Assembly (NCBI GenBank): GCA_002354335.1
Contig: DELI01000023.1
Coordinates: forward strand, 1 to 64,000
Direction of reading: 5' to 3'
DNA from: Sphingobacterium sp. UBA2700
Lineage (GTDB): Bacteria; Bacteroidota; Bacteroidia; Sphingobacteriales; Sphingobacteriaceae
DNA length: 64,000 nucleotides
Part shown: in pieces, positions 37,065 to 46,724 of the stretch
How positions within the stretch are numbered: position 1 is the stretch's first letter
Layout of the letters: each line of letters starts with the position of its first letter
Notes under the pieces: generated by a model
The model's input: only the letters and a program-made list of their open reading frames with translations
Database searches by the model: none
What the model was told of the DNA's origin: nothing
Translations under genes and position numbers: made by a program

Positions 37065-38363
37065 CTACATTTCTGCTAAGGCTTGATCAACGGCACGAAT
37101 AGCTTGATCGATTTCTTCTTCAGTATGCACGGCACTGATATACCATAATCCCCTTCCGATTACGCGAATCCCCTGATCCTGAAGTGCCGCAATAAATCTT
37201 CCGAGCTTTGCTTTATCTGCTCGCAGCGTATCACGATAGTCGGTCAGTTCATCCAAATCTGTAAAGAGCGTAACGAACATTGGTCCCAAACCAAATACTT
37301 TTAAGTTCTGTTTATATTTCTGCGCTGCATCTTCAATACCTTTCATTAACGTCTTGCCCAAATGAAACATCCGTTCATAAGGATTCTCTTCCGCTAATAC
37401 TGTTATTGTTGCTAATGCTGCAGCTATCGTCGGGTTACTGGAATTCATCGTTCCAGCATGGATTACCTGAGAATTGGAGATACAATCCATCCAGGAAGTT
37501 TTGCCGACTATTGCGCTGATTGGATAGCCACTACCCATTGCTTTCGCAAAGATGGAAAGATCTGGAGTAACCTTATAATGTGCTTGAGCACCACCTAGAC
37601 CTAAACGGAAGCCGGTGATTACTTCGTCAAGAATAAAAGCAATTCCATAGTCGTCGCAAAGCTTTCGGATTCCCTCTAAAAAGCCTGGCTTTGGAGCGAT
37701 ACAGCCATTATTGCACATTACAGGTTCCGTAATGATGGCAGCAAGTTCATGATGATGCTGCTTAACGGTTTCTTCAAGGAGCGCTAAGTCATTCCAAGGA
37801 AGAATGATAAATTCGTCTCTGCTTTCCGGGGAAATTCCTTTAGACCAGGCATGAGCCATAGGTTTTGAGCGATCGCCTAAATCTTCGATACTCGGCGTTG
37901 ATATTCCCCAAGCCACATTGTCTAGCCAGCCATGATAATGCCCTTCGAATCTTAAGAACTTATTCTTTCCCGTTTTTGCCCTAGCAACGCGGAAAGCAGT
38001 TTGTACGGCCTCCGACCCATCGAGACAAAAGCGGATCAATTCTGCTGAAGGTATTAACTCGCATAACTTTTCGGCTAAGATAACTTCCTGTATATGCTGA
38101 CCAGCGTAAAGCTGCCCTTGATCAGAATAACTGTTCACTGCGTCTAATACCCGAGGATGCGAATGTCCCAAAATGAGTGGTCCTTGGCTTAGTGTGAAGT
38201 CTAGATACTCATTCCCGTCGACATCGATTATTTTAGAGCCTTTTCCTTCTTTATAGAATATCGCATGGGGGTGATTATATTTTCTAAACTCTGAAGATAC
38301 GCCGCCCGCCAATACTTTCGAAGCACGCTCAAGAAGCTTTTTAGATTCCGTAAATTGGTTCAT
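37065..38363 (-). CDS. Class III aminotransferase, glutamate-1-semialdehyde aminomutase-like
   Basis: A 432-residue PLP enzyme. Key residues: PLP Lys274 in IFAKAMGSGYP, Asp246 in ILDEVITGFR, phosphate contact in CLDGSEAVQTA and HYHGW, and the N-terminal PxGVSSxFR-like AGGVSSEFRKY typical of GSAM-like enzymes. The organism's tetrapyrrole HemL would normally not sit in a catabolic operon, so this is probably a relative acting on an omega- or beta-amino substrate, which is inferred. It lies 1 bp after the Kelch gene. Confidence 0.83.
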   Translation of the reverse strand: MNQFTESKKLLERASKVLAGGVSSEFRKYNHPHAIFYKEGKGSKIIDVDGNEYLDFTLSQGPLILGHSHPRVLDAVNSYSDQGQLYAGQHIQEVILAEKLCELIPSAELIRFCLDGSEAVQTAFRVARAKTGKNKFLRFEGHYHGWLDNVAWGISTPSIEDLGDRSKPMAHAWSKGISPESRDEFIILPWNDLALLEETVKQHHHELAAIITEPVMCNNGCIAPKPGFLEGIRKLCDDYGIAFILDEVITGFRLGLGGAQAHYKVTPDLSIFAKAMGSGYPISAIVGKTSWMDCISNSQVIHAGTMNSSNPTIAAALATITVLAEENPYERMFHLGKTLMKGIEDAAQKYKQNLKVFGLGPMFVTLFTDLDELTDYRDTLRADKAKLGRFIAALQDQGIRVIGRGLWYISAVHTEEEIDQAIRAVDQALAEM

Positions 38364-38364
38364 G

Positions 38365-39471
38365 TTATTTCTTGGATTTAAGTTTTTTTAAGTCTATTGC
38401 TAATATGCTGTTGGTCCTTACCCCCGGACCAATCTCTCCGGAGATTAGATAGTAATGACTACCATCTTGAACGGAAGGCAAAGTCAAACGTATTTGTTCC
38501 TTTGGTAAATCGCCAATTACAGACCATGTATTCGCCTTTGTATCATATTTAAGCACCTGAGGAAGGAATCCTGGATGTGTCGCGGGATCAGCATATTGCG
38601 CCGTCTGCTGATCTAGTCCACCAAATAACAGAATATCCTTAGTTTTAAGGTAATGGGCTGCAGACAATGAACCTGCGGCCATTCCTTGAGGCATGTCCGC
38701 TAGTTTTTCCCACTTTGCTTTTGCAATATCTCGCGATGCATCATTCAGGTTAATTCGATAAGCATCTTGCAAAATATTTCGTTTAATTTTCCCCTCTTTC
38801 TCTGCAACTAGCTCGATCCCGGAAAAGAGATAAAACTCCCCGTCCAGCTTTGCACTGACGGCATTTATCCGCTTGGCTCCTGGGAAAGTAGGCAAGTTTG
38901 ACCAACCCTTTGTCTTTAAATTGAAGAGCAGGACTTGGTCGGTTGGCATTCCATCTAATTTACTGGATCCCGCAGCGAGCACGACGTAGTCGCCAATCCT
39001 TTCTCCGCACATATTCACCATTGAAATCGGCATATCATCCCAGGTATCCAACTTCCATTCGTTGTTTTCTTTATGCAAATAGTATACAGCCGCAGAAGGT
39101 ACATTGTCTTGTTCTGATCCTCCGAAAAGAATCGCCCCGTCACGGTACGGCACTGTAACACCATAGGCTAAGTTTTTAGGAAGTTGGAGAATAAGCTTCT
39201 GCCATTTCTTTTTGGCAAATGAATAAACGAAAATATTGTTGTGCCATGCTTTTTTCCCACCTTCCCAAGGCATCTTGTCCAGAAAGTTCGCTCCCCCTGC
39301 TGCAATCAGCTCATCGCCGACCTTTGCAGCGAACATACCTGCAAACCCTCGAGCGTCAAGTAAAGGACTAATAAAATCTGTTGAGGACGGCAGCACAGTT
39401 TGACCTGCACTCTTTTCAATGTGCAAAAGCATCGTAAGTAGCATCATAAGTGTAATTATAGATTTTGTCAT
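38365..39471 (-). CDS. Kelch-repeat mutarotase-like protein (NanM type)
   Basis: A 368-residue Kelch beta-propeller with a signal peptide (LMMLLTMLLHIEKSAGQ). Kelch hallmarks recur: ELIAAGGANFLDK, GAILFGGSEQ, VVLAAGSSK, and ILLFGGLDQQ, each followed by a Trp-containing turn. Length and layout resemble the cyclically permuted mutarotase family linked to sialic acid use; E. coli NanM is the prototype epimerase of N-acetylneuraminate anomers. Periplasmic. With an NAL-family aldolase and an AGE epimerase nearby, a role on a sialic-acid-like sugar is reasonable but not proven. Confidence 0.75.
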   Translation of the reverse strand: MTKSIITLMMLLTMLLHIEKSAGQTVLPSSTDFISPLLDARGFAGMFAAKVGDELIAAGGANFLDKMPWEGGKKAWHNNIFVYSFAKKKWQKLILQLPKNLAYGVTVPYRDGAILFGGSEQDNVPSAAVYYLHKENNEWKLDTWDDMPISMVNMCGERIGDYVVLAAGSSKLDGMPTDQVLLFNLKTKGWSNLPTFPGAKRINAVSAKLDGEFYLFSGIELVAEKEGKIKRNILQDAYRINLNDASRDIAKAKWEKLADMPQGMAAGSLSAAHYLKTKDILLFGGLDQQTAQYADPATHPGFLPQVLKYDTKANTWSVIGDLPKEQIRLTLPSVQDGSHYYLISGEIGPGVRTNSILAIDLKKLKSKK

Positions 39472-39483
39472 AGGAGTAATAGT

Positions 39484-40287
39484 TTACCAACTTGTCCATC
39501 CACCGTCAACTAACAGGTTATGGCCAGTGATGAAAGAAGAGGCCTCAGAAGCAAGGAAAACGATTGGTCCGGCAATATCCTCGTCATTAGCGAAACGTCC
39601 TAACGGAGTCAATCTTTTATAGTTGTCGACAAACTCATTTTCGCAAAAGGAGGACGCTACGCCTGGCCCATAGCCTCCAGGGCTTAGGCAGTTGCAACGG
39701 ATTCCAAACTTGCCATAATAGTTTGCTATCCATTTTGTAAAGCCAACCATCGCCCACTTATCGTAGGTATAATTGATAGGGCTAGTCATACCGGTCTGAC
39801 CGTATACAGGAAAATTGGGCCCCACAGCCCCCTGGATAGATCCAATATTGATGATATTACCCGTTCCAAGCTTTTGCATCGTAGCAATAACAGCCTGCGT
39901 TAGGAGCATGAGACCTGTACTATTAATGGCCTGCGATTGTTCCCATTCTTCTTTGCTTATATCTGCGAGGTTCTTAAAGCCCTCCCGAGTTACCGCGTTA
40001 TTAATCAAGACATCGATTCTTCCAAATCTTGCGATCACTTCATCTACCAACTTATTTATCGACGCCTGTTGGGCCAGATCTAAGTGAAATGCCACAGCAT
40101 CATAGCCTTCTTCATTTAACTTATTTGCGTATTCTTGGCAAGATGCTAGATTTCGCGAGGCAATTACGAGGCTTGCCCCGGCTTGCGCCAATGCATGCGA
40201 CATCGGCTTACCAAACAAACCTGTTCCTCCTGTAATCAGTACTACCTTATTATTTAAGAAAAAGCGCTTCATTGTTACATTTTCCAT
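39484..40287 (-). CDS. SDR-family oxidoreductase (second of the operon)
   Basis: A 267-residue short-chain dehydrogenase. Cofactor loop ITGGTGLFGKPMS, where the usual GxxxGxG is GGTGLFG; NNAV; catalytic Ser in IGSIQG; YTYDK provides YxxxK. C-terminal FITGHNLLVDGGW is typical. Likely oxidises or reduces a sugar acid or amino-sugar acid (gluconate 5-dehydrogenase-like relatives), substrate unknown. Its start overlaps the end of the lactonase/AKR fusion gene by 13 bp; a second Met 5 codons in would remove the overlap. Confidence 0.83.
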   Translation of the reverse strand: MENVTMKRFFLNNKVVLITGGTGLFGKPMSHALAQAGASLVIASRNLASCQEYANKLNEEGYDAVAFHLDLAQQASINKLVDEVIARFGRIDVLINNAVTREGFKNLADISKEEWEQSQAINSTGLMLLTQAVIATMQKLGTGNIINIGSIQGAVGPNFPVYGQTGMTSPINYTYDKWAMVGFTKWIANYYGKFGIRCNCLSPGGYGPGVASSFCENEFVDNYKRLTPLGRFANDEDIAGPIVFLASEASSFITGHNLLVDGGWTSW

Positions 40288-42008
40288 AGTCTCGGTGTTA
40301 ATAGGTGTTCAGGCACTTCAGCAAACAGTGTTGCTATCTTATTCAATGTATCCTTTGGAATCTCCGGTCCGTTTTCTAGGGATATATTTTCCATCAATTG
40401 TTCTTCTTTATCCGGTCCAATGATTACACTCGTTACTCCTTCTAGGTCTCTGATGTAAGAGAAACAAAGTTGACTGACCGACATATGCGCCTCTATAGCT
40501 AAGGCGTTGAGCGATTTTAAGAACGGCCTTGCTTCCACTAAATTTCCGGTCAAATGATCCGGATCTTGAAGGAGAAGACCTTTAAGGTAAATACTCCGGA
40601 CGAAAATCGTCTTCTTGCGATCCACGAGTTCCTTCCAAAGATTTGTAGACGTTAGACGATGATCTAAAATGTTAATCGGTATCTGGAAAGCACTGTAGAT
40701 ATCATCATCGATGAAATGGCGGATTTCTAGAGGGTGGTCAACCGATACGCCCGCCTTCTCTATTAGATTCAATTCTTTAAGACGAGCGAATACCTTCGGC
40801 AAAATCCCTTTTACTGATTGAACATCAAAGGAAGAAACCATATGAAAAAGACAGATGGGCAATTTTGATAACTTGAGCTGCTGTAGGGACGCCCGAACAC
40901 TTGCAAGGGCTTCTTCTAAAGCTTTTTCATCATCATGACAAGCTTCATTCGACCATTTAAACTTTGAAATAATTACCGCATCCCTAAGCTGATCTTGTTC
41001 AATTAGGTTACCTAATAATGATTCTGCCTTGCCATATTCGCGAGCAGTATCAAATGCAGTAATTCCTGCTTGATACGCTTTCTGAATAATATCCGAAGCA
41101 GAAGATTTAGCGACAGAGGGATTGTCGTCAAAAACGACATAAGGTAATCCTAGTGCTACCGTTCCTAAGGTTAACTTTGATATTTTCTGCGTTTCGTCGG
41201 CGACCGACTTCCCTCGCTGAATAATGCGAACTCGACCAGGACCAGGTTCCCCTTCTCCTCCCGTTAAAACAATCAATTCGTTATTTACGTAAATGTTACT
41301 GCAGCGTGTGATATCAATATCGAAGCTATCTAAGCGTTCCTCTTCGATATCATAGCAGTGATATTGCCTCATTCCGTAATGTGCAATCCAAAGCTTTGCA
41401 TCCTGTTCTAAAAAAAGACCATCCGGTAGATTCCGTGCTTCCTCCCCAGTAGGATGCGAAGGCAGTTCCACTAAGGTGCTCACCGGATGGTTAGGTTGGT
41501 TGAGGTTGATTTTGATTATTCTATTTTTATAACTTTCTGCCACATAAAGGCAGTTTCTTTTTTTATCAAAGACAATTCCATTGGGATAATCCAACTGATC
41601 GGCAATGACGCTTTTTTCACGAGAGTTATCGATAAATAGAACAGCGCCGGCGTAGCGCACAGAATCGGTAAAATACATGCCTTGATCGCCTATCCAAAGG
41701 TCGTTCGGGCATGCAACAGGGTGTCCATCAATTTCACCTTGAAAGTAGGTTTCTATATGATTTCCATGCTGGTCGAAGCGCTCGATACTGCCCGCCAAAC
41801 TATTACAGATAAAGTGTTCTTGATTATTCGAGATAAACTGGCCATTTGGACTGGTACATGTTGCCCATACGGAAAATTCATTGTCACCGTCGTATTTCAA
41901 GATTTCTTTGCCCAACAGGTTCGTTACGTAGATATTTCCATTACTATCGATGACAGGCCCTTCCGTATAAAAATCAGTTAAAATCGTTATATCCTTCTTT
42001 GCATCCAT
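40275..42008 (-). CDS. SMP-30 lactonase fused to aldo/keto reductase
   Basis: A 577-residue two-domain cytoplasmic enzyme. Residues about 1-265 form an SMP-30/gluconolactonase propeller with metal-site motifs EGPVID (Glu17), CPNDLW (Asn102), YPNGIVF (Asn143) and LPDGLF (Asp196). Residues about 275-577 form an aldo/keto reductase with the catalytic tetrad Asp320, Tyr325 (FDTAREYG), Lys349 (ISKF) and His389 (LFHM). Both active sites look intact. The pairing would couple oxidation of a sugar to its lactone with hydrolysis of that lactone, or the reverse; this is inferred. The frame is continuous with no internal stop. It lies 1 bp after the M81 gene. Confidence 0.85.
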   Translation of the reverse strand: MDAKKDITILTDFYTEGPVIDSNGNIYVTNLLGKEILKYDGDNEFSVWATCTSPNGQFISNNQEHFICNSLAGSIERFDQHGNHIETYFQGEIDGHPVACPNDLWIGDQGMYFTDSVRYAGAVLFIDNSREKSVIADQLDYPNGIVFDKKRNCLYVAESYKNRIIKINLNQPNHPVSTLVELPSHPTGEEARNLPDGLFLEQDAKLWIAHYGMRQYHCYDIEEERLDSFDIDITRCSNIYVNNELIVLTGGEGEPGPGRVRIIQRGKSVADETQKISKLTLGTVALGLPYVVFDDNPSVAKSSASDIIQKAYQAGITAFDTAREYGKAESLLGNLIEQDQLRDAVIISKFKWSNEACHDDEKALEEALASVRASLQQLKLSKLPICLFHMVSSFDVQSVKGILPKVFARLKELNLIEKAGVSVDHPLEIRHFIDDDIYSAFQIPINILDHRLTSTNLWKELVDRKKTIFVRSIYLKGLLLQDPDHLTGNLVEARPFLKSLNALAIEAHMSVSQLCFSYIRDLEGVTSVIIGPDKEEQLMENISLENGPEIPKDTLNKIATLFAEVPEHLLTPRLWKM

Positions 42009-42009
42009 G

Positions 42010-43482
42010 TTATTTACTTGTTAAAGATTCGAATGGTATCATCGGGCGCCTTCGATATTGATAATGGTATTGCGTTGCATCTGCATTACTCTCGCCGGGC
42101 GTCTGGATCTTGAAATAATTGGGGCAGATATCTTGATAGGCCGCGATCGGAGCATTTACTCCTTTAGCAACGATCCAGTTCAATTTTGATAGATCGATAT
42201 CGAATAGCTGAAGTTGTTGGCTGCTAAATGGAGGAACTCGCTTGCTAGTAAATACAATGTAGTTTCCCAATTCAGTTCTGGCGAGCACAACTTTCCCCAT
42301 ATCATAAGAAGTCTGTCCTCCATGCCGAGGCGTGCTTTCGCTAAACTCACCATCTCTTATTTCCAATATTTCTACAACATATCGCTTTAGTGGGTTTCCC
42401 CCAGTGTCGTCGTTAAGAGAGAGTTCGGTTTTACTGCCAACAGAGAAAGTTTTAAGACGATCTACTTTCACCGGATCATAGATAACGATGATACTAGAGG
42501 AGCAGTTATTCGTTTCTAGAGCATGAAATAGAAAAGAGCTATTTCCAAGTGCCCCAGCACCCACATTATCACCCATATCCAGCAATAAAACAGGCTTCTC
42601 TAAACTTTTATCATTTTCTAGCACCTCCTCAATCAATACACGCTTCCCAACAAATTGCTGGTAGTAACTCTCAAATAGTTCCACAATCTCTTGCTGAAGT
42701 TGACTAGTATCGAAATCGCGCTCTGTGATCAAGATTAATGAAGTCCCCATTTCCTCCACATCAGCATACGGAAAACCCAGAATAATACTGTGGGAAATAA
42801 CCGGTAGATTGTTCATCAAGCCGGCGACCTTATTGTACAAGGACAAGCAGGGTTCGACTGCAGTTTCCTGTTGTTCTAAGCTTAAGGAAGCGGGAAACAT
42901 GAGCAGTTCCTGTTTGATCTCAAGACCTTCAGCTAATATCTTCTTCATTAATCCAGCGACCTTCCCTCCTGTCTCCTTCTGATCCAGGTGCGGATTCGTG
43001 CTATATGCGATCATGGCATCCGTTGCGCTCGCCATCTTCTGGCTTACATTCGCATGTGGATCCAGGCTTGCGATTATCGGTACATTCTTGCCGACAAGAG
43101 CTCGAATTTCTGACAGCCAATAACCATCAACGTCTCTAATCTCTTCGCCTGTAGCTGCACCATGAGCCACACAATATATTCCATCCAGCGGCAAAGCTGA
43201 TGCTACAGCCTGGCATAACTCTTCAGTCAGTTTTAAAACCACATCTTTATTGATTTCACCAGATGGGATTGCATCGGCAACAATCAGTGGGATAAGCTCG
43301 ACATCGTCGTTATGGATTTCATGAAGAAAACCCGCAATTTCATGATGAGCGTTTTCAAAGCGTTCAATAATCTCCGTATTCCTGAAAATATGCCCAACTG
43401 CAAAGTTTTCCCACAAGGTAGGGATTGAGCTGAATGTATTTGACTCATGATAAAGACCAACGATTGCAATCCTCTTTTTCAT
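42010..43482 (-). CDS. M81 family metallohydrolase (MlrC-like)
   Basis: A 490-residue protein of the M81/MlrC family. N-terminal domain: GLYHESNTFS, CVAHGAA and SLDPHANVS (likely metal ligands Asp and His). C-terminal domain: LLDMGDNVGAGALG. The prototype MlrC cleaves microcystin breakdown peptides, but most members lie in catabolic clusters and their substrates are unknown. No signal peptide. Its position between RidA and the lactonase/AKR fusion suggests cleavage of an amide or peptide-like bond in the operon's intermediate (inferred). Confidence 0.85.
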   Translation of the reverse strand: MKKRIAIVGLYHESNTFSSIPTLWENFAVGHIFRNTEIIERFENAHHEIAGFLHEIHNDDVELIPLIVADAIPSGEINKDVVLKLTEELCQAVASALPLDGIYCVAHGAATGEEIRDVDGYWLSEIRALVGKNVPIIASLDPHANVSQKMASATDAMIAYSTNPHLDQKETGGKVAGLMKKILAEGLEIKQELLMFPASLSLEQQETAVEPCLSLYNKVAGLMNNLPVISHSIILGFPYADVEEMGTSLILITERDFDTSQLQQEIVELFESYYQQFVGKRVLIEEVLENDKSLEKPVLLLDMGDNVGAGALGNSSFLFHALETNNCSSSIIVIYDPVKVDRLKTFSVGSKTELSLNDDTGGNPLKRYVVEILEIRDGEFSESTPRHGGQTSYDMGKVVLARTELGNYIVFTSKRVPPFSSQQLQLFDIDLSKLNWIVAKGVNAPIAAYQDICPNYFKIQTPGESNADATQYHYQYRRRPMIPFESLTSK

Positions 43483-43487
43483 AAAGT

Positions 43488-43865
43488 CTATTTTATGAAA
43501 GCAGTTGCATCTACTTCAAACTTTAAAATTGTTCCTAAACAACCTATTAACGTTGTTCTTGCAGGAAATGGGGCAGAAAAATACTCTCTATAGATTTCGT
43601 TGAACTTCAACAAGTCCTTTTCATCCGCCACATAGTTACGAACCTGAACGATGTCTGCCATCGTTAGTCCTGCAGCTTCGACAATACGTTTTAAATTATC
43701 AAATGAACGTCTACACTCATTTTCAAAAGTGTCATTTACTATCTTCCCTTCCATATCAACGGACGCTTGTCCAGAAATAAACAAAAACTGACCGCACTTA
43801 ACCCCCGGAGAAAACGGCAAATGACTCTGTGGTACGCCCTCTCCAAAAACAAATTCCTTTTCCAT
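43488..43865 (-). CDS. RidA-family enamine/imine deaminase
   Basis: A 125-residue RidA/YjgF/UK114 protein. Seen: FSPGVKCGQFLFISGQ, VRNYVADEKDL, PARTTLIGCLG with the conserved Arg that holds the substrate carboxylate, and FEVDATAF. RidA hydrolyses enamine/imine products of PLP lyases to 2-oxo acids. The gene directly follows a fold-type II PLP lyase gene with a 3-bp gap, so the pair probably acts in sequence. Confidence 0.9.
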   Translation of the reverse strand: MEKEFVFGEGVPQSHLPFSPGVKCGQFLFISGQASVDMEGKIVNDTFENECRRSFDNLKRIVEAAGLTMADIVQVRNYVADEKDLLKFNEIYREYFSAPFPARTTLIGCLGTILKFEVDATAFIK

Positions 43866-43868
43866 GAC

Positions 43869-44975
43869 TTATTCTTTTTCTATCTTTTTAATGATTTCTT
43901 CTTTTGTATTCATCGACTGATTGACATATAGGCAGTCGTTTTCCGTGTATATTTTTGAGAGCGCCTGCTGATCTTTAAATCCATTTCCAGTGACGATACA
44001 GACAATATGATCCGCTGAATTAACTTTTCCAGCTCGTAGTGCCTCTTTCAATCCAGCCAATGCGACAGCTCCTGCCGGCTCGCAATAGATCCCCTCAAGT
44101 TGTGCTAACAGCTGTTGACATTCAAAAACATCCGCATCTTCGACCAATGTCCCTTGCAATTCAGACATTTTGCCCTCTTCTACAATGGCAGCGACGTCAA
44201 GCAATGACGACACCTGCAAACCACTAATCTTCGTTGTACTATTTGCTAATGCTGTGGGGGTCGCTCTGTCTCCGCTAAGCACAGAGGCGATGGTATCATT
44301 GCCTTGAGGTTGTACACAAAAGAGCGTTGGACTCACCTGCGCATTCCTTGAAGCCTTCCATTTCGAAAAACCACGGACAATAGAAAGAAACAATCCGCCG
44401 CCACCTGCCGGTACAAAAACTCGATCTACCTGCTGCAGTTCCTCTGCGATCTCAAATGCAATCGTCTGTACACCTTCCATCCCGATCGGAGAAAACTTAT
44501 AAGCGCTTATTTCCAATGAGCTATCATGCTTCAAGGCGAGCTCATTTAACGTGTCCATTACATCGACGGTACATTTATCGTTTATACCGAAATCCTCGAT
44601 CATCAGCAGCTCTGCACCATAAACACCCATTTGTTGAACTTTCCCAAAGGGAGCACCATCGACAAGGCAAATGATGCATTTCAGTCCTGCGGCAGCACTA
44701 TAAGCGGCAAGCGCAGCACCCGTATTTCCACTCGAAGTTGCCAGTATTGCTTTCTTTCCATTTTCCTTTGCATAGGCAATTGCCATTGCTGCAAAGCGGT
44801 CTTTGTAGGATCCACTAGGATTTAGATTCTCTAGTTTAAAATACAGGTTTTCTAATCCTAATAGTTTACCGATTCGCTTCGACTTCAATAAAGGCGTATT
44901 GCCTTCACCCAAGTTCACATGGCAATCCTCATTTACCTGCGGTATTAATTCTTTATATTTCCAGATACTCTTCAA
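43869..44975 (-). CDS. Fold-type II PLP lyase, threonine synthase/dehydratase-like
   Basis: A 368-residue PLP enzyme of the threonine synthase/serine-threonine dehydratase superfamily. LGEGNTPLL and the PLP Lys58 in SGSYKDR are threonine-synthase-like; SSGNTGAALAAY binds the cofactor phosphate side and VPAGGGGLF is the Gly-rich loop. Without homoserine pathway genes nearby and with RidA next to it, a beta-eliminating (deaminating) role on a hydroxy- or substituted amino acid is more likely than threonine synthesis; this is inferred. Its start overlaps the preceding SDR stop by 4 bp. Confidence 0.83.
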   Translation of the reverse strand: MKSIWKYKELIPQVNEDCHVNLGEGNTPLLKSKRIGKLLGLENLYFKLENLNPSGSYKDRFAAMAIAYAKENGKKAILATSSGNTGAALAAYSAAAGLKCIICLVDGAPFGKVQQMGVYGAELLMIEDFGINDKCTVDVMDTLNELALKHDSSLEISAYKFSPIGMEGVQTIAFEIAEELQQVDRVFVPAGGGGLFLSIVRGFSKWKASRNAQVSPTLFCVQPQGNDTIASVLSGDRATPTALANSTTKISGLQVSSLLDVAAIVEEGKMSELQGTLVEDADVFECQQLLAQLEGIYCEPAGAVALAGLKEALRAGKVNSADHIVCIVTGNGFKDQQALSKIYTENDCLYVNQSMNTKEEIIKKIEKE

Positions 44976-45781
44976 AACTGATTTGGCTTTAATAGTTTTT
45001 TGATATGGTAGGGATTGAAATTATGCTCTAAACCGCCATCTATTGTTAAACAAGTCCCTGTGATGAAGCTTGCTTTATCGGAACTTAACCAAATAATAGC
45101 TTCCGCTATTTCTATGGCCTGCGCTGATCTTGATAATGCAGTTCTATTTTCTACCTCGCGTTGGATAGTATCGCTGATATTTTCGCCTTGAGGCCCCTCG
45201 TAGTCGGAAGACAAGGCTGTCGCTACGGCACCTGGGCGTACCGCTACGGCGCGAAAACCGCGTGGCCCGAACAAGGTGGCTAGTTCGTACGTCAAGCTTT
45301 CGATCGCCCCCTTGCACACCGTATAAGCGGAAGCATAACCCGAAACGAACGAAGACATTACGCTGGACAGGTTGATAATACAGCAGGCTAGTCTTTTAGG
45401 TAGAAGCGCTTCGGCAACATACTTGGAGAGAAATGCTGGCGCTGTTATGCCAACCGCCATTGTTCTATTCCAGTCTTCCAAGCTACTTTCAGCAAGACTT
45501 TCTGCCTTCCGCCATATCGCATTATTAACCAGCACGTCTATCCTCCCCCATTTGTCGAAGACGGTTGCTACGATGAATCTTAAGAAATTATCGTCGGATA
45601 AGTCTCCGTCCAAAATGAGGTATGAAGCAGCGTCGCTTTCCAGACATGGGTTAGACTGAAGGATTTCGTCTTTCGATCGATCGACTAACGCTAAAGCATA
45701 GCCCTCTTCTAAAAAACGCTGCACCAAAGCTCGCCCAATTCCTCCGGCTGCCCCTGTTATGATGACTACCCTTTTTTCCAT
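44972..45781 (-). CDS. SDR-family oxidoreductase (first of the operon)
   Basis: A 269-residue short-chain dehydrogenase with GAAGGIGRAL (cofactor loop), NNAIW, catalytic Ser in NLSSVMS and YxxxK in YTVCKGA, ending ITGTCLTIDGG. The acidic residue after strand 2 (ALVDRS) suggests NAD(H) preference. The substrate is unknown. It overlaps the PLP lyase gene by 4 bp and follows the deacylase gene by 2 bp. Confidence 0.83.
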   Translation of the reverse strand: MEKRVVIITGAAGGIGRALVQRFLEEGYALALVDRSKDEILQSNPCLESDAASYLILDGDLSDDNFLRFIVATVFDKWGRIDVLVNNAIWRKAESLAESSLEDWNRTMAVGITAPAFLSKYVAEALLPKRLACCIINLSSVMSSFVSGYASAYTVCKGAIESLTYELATLFGPRGFRAVAVRPGAVATALSSDYEGPQGENISDTIQREVENRTALSRSAQAIEIAEAIIWLSSDKASFITGTCLTIDGGLEHNFNPYHIKKLLKPNQF

Positions 45782-45783
45782 AA

Positions 45784-46686
45784 CTAATTATTAATCTTTA
45801 ATACCCCGCCTAGAGAATCGCCTTGCTTAACCCTAGGGATGGCTCTGACAAACAATACTAATCCATCCGTATCAGCAAATATGTCCTGAGCGGTTAAAGT
45901 CTCCGCATCATAAACAATACCCCAGCGATCACCATTTTTTATATGCTCACCAACAGACACACTAGCCTCAAAAATGCCATCTAATGGCGATGCCATTTTT
46001 CCCTGCAAATAGCCCGCTCCCACTGTGTTATCTTCAACAAAATATTTTGCTTCGCTGTCGTGTGTAGTCTCTCGATCCAACATCCTTAAGTCGGAAAGAA
46101 TATTCAGACAGCCTTGGATATAGGCGCTGACTACTTCGTTCCTAATAGGACCAGGTCCTCCGAATTCAACATATATAGCTGGAATATGATGATCGCGAGC
46201 AATAGAAAGTGTTCTTCCCTCAGGCAAAGGATCAGTCCCCCAGATTAAGGGGAGACCAAAAGCTCTCGCCATTTGGCGTTGTTTTTCCAACACGGTCTCA
46301 TTCTCATGCAACATATAGCCCGCTAAGGGATACAGATCGAACAGTTGACCGCCTGTATGCATATCAATCAAATAATCAGCATTTTTAATATGCTCGGCTA
46401 CGCTTGCTGCATGTTGAAGAGTAATCGAACCCTCCGGATCCCCTGGGCAATTCCTTGCCAGATCTAATCCATCCTCGCCACAACGAGCGCCAATGGAAAA
46501 GGCGCTCTTGTTGACGATCGGAATTATGGTTAAACTACCTCTATTTAAATCAGAACCAATTTGACTTTTTAGCTGAGACGCTGCAATCATTGGCTCGTAT
46601 TCATCTCCATGTACACCTGCCAAAACTAGAACCCGCGGTCCTGCTTCTGCACATCTTATTTCCCAAATCCCAGCTGTATCTGCCAT
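45784..46686 (-). CDS. Succinylglutamate desuccinylase/aspartoacylase-family deacylase
   Basis: A 300-residue zinc carboxypeptidase-fold (M14) deacylase. Zinc and substrate motifs: LAGVHGDEYEP (His and Glu ligands), DLARNCPG (Arg-Asn substrate pair), LIDMHTGG (third ligand His) and YVEFGGPGP (catalytic Glu). The last 75 residues form the beta domain of the family. Relatives remove acyl groups from N-acyl amino acids (AstE, AspA, ectoine DoeB). No signal peptide. It is gene 2 of the operon and would free an amino group for the PLP enzymes downstream. Confidence 0.85.
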   Translation of the reverse strand: MADTAGIWEIRCAEAGPRVLVLAGVHGDEYEPMIAASQLKSQIGSDLNRGSLTIIPIVNKSAFSIGARCGEDGLDLARNCPGDPEGSITLQHAASVAEHIKNADYLIDMHTGGQLFDLYPLAGYMLHENETVLEKQRQMARAFGLPLIWGTDPLPEGRTLSIARDHHIPAIYVEFGGPGPIRNEVVSAYIQGCLNILSDLRMLDRETTHDSEAKYFVEDNTVGAGYLQGKMASPLDGIFEASVSVGEHIKNGDRWGIVYDAETLTAQDIFADTDGLVLFVRAIPRVKQGDSLGGVLKINN

Positions 46687-46724
46687 CTCTTTTTAAAATA
46701 TATGCTACAGGAAATCTCGATCTA

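Noticed and set aside
37065..46686. Ectoine or hydroxyectoine degradation
   Set aside because: A deacylase, a PLP lyase and a class III aminotransferase recall doeB, eutB and doeD, but no ectoine hydrolase, ornithine cyclodeaminase-like gene or ectoine transporter is present, and the exported glycan-type proteins do not fit.
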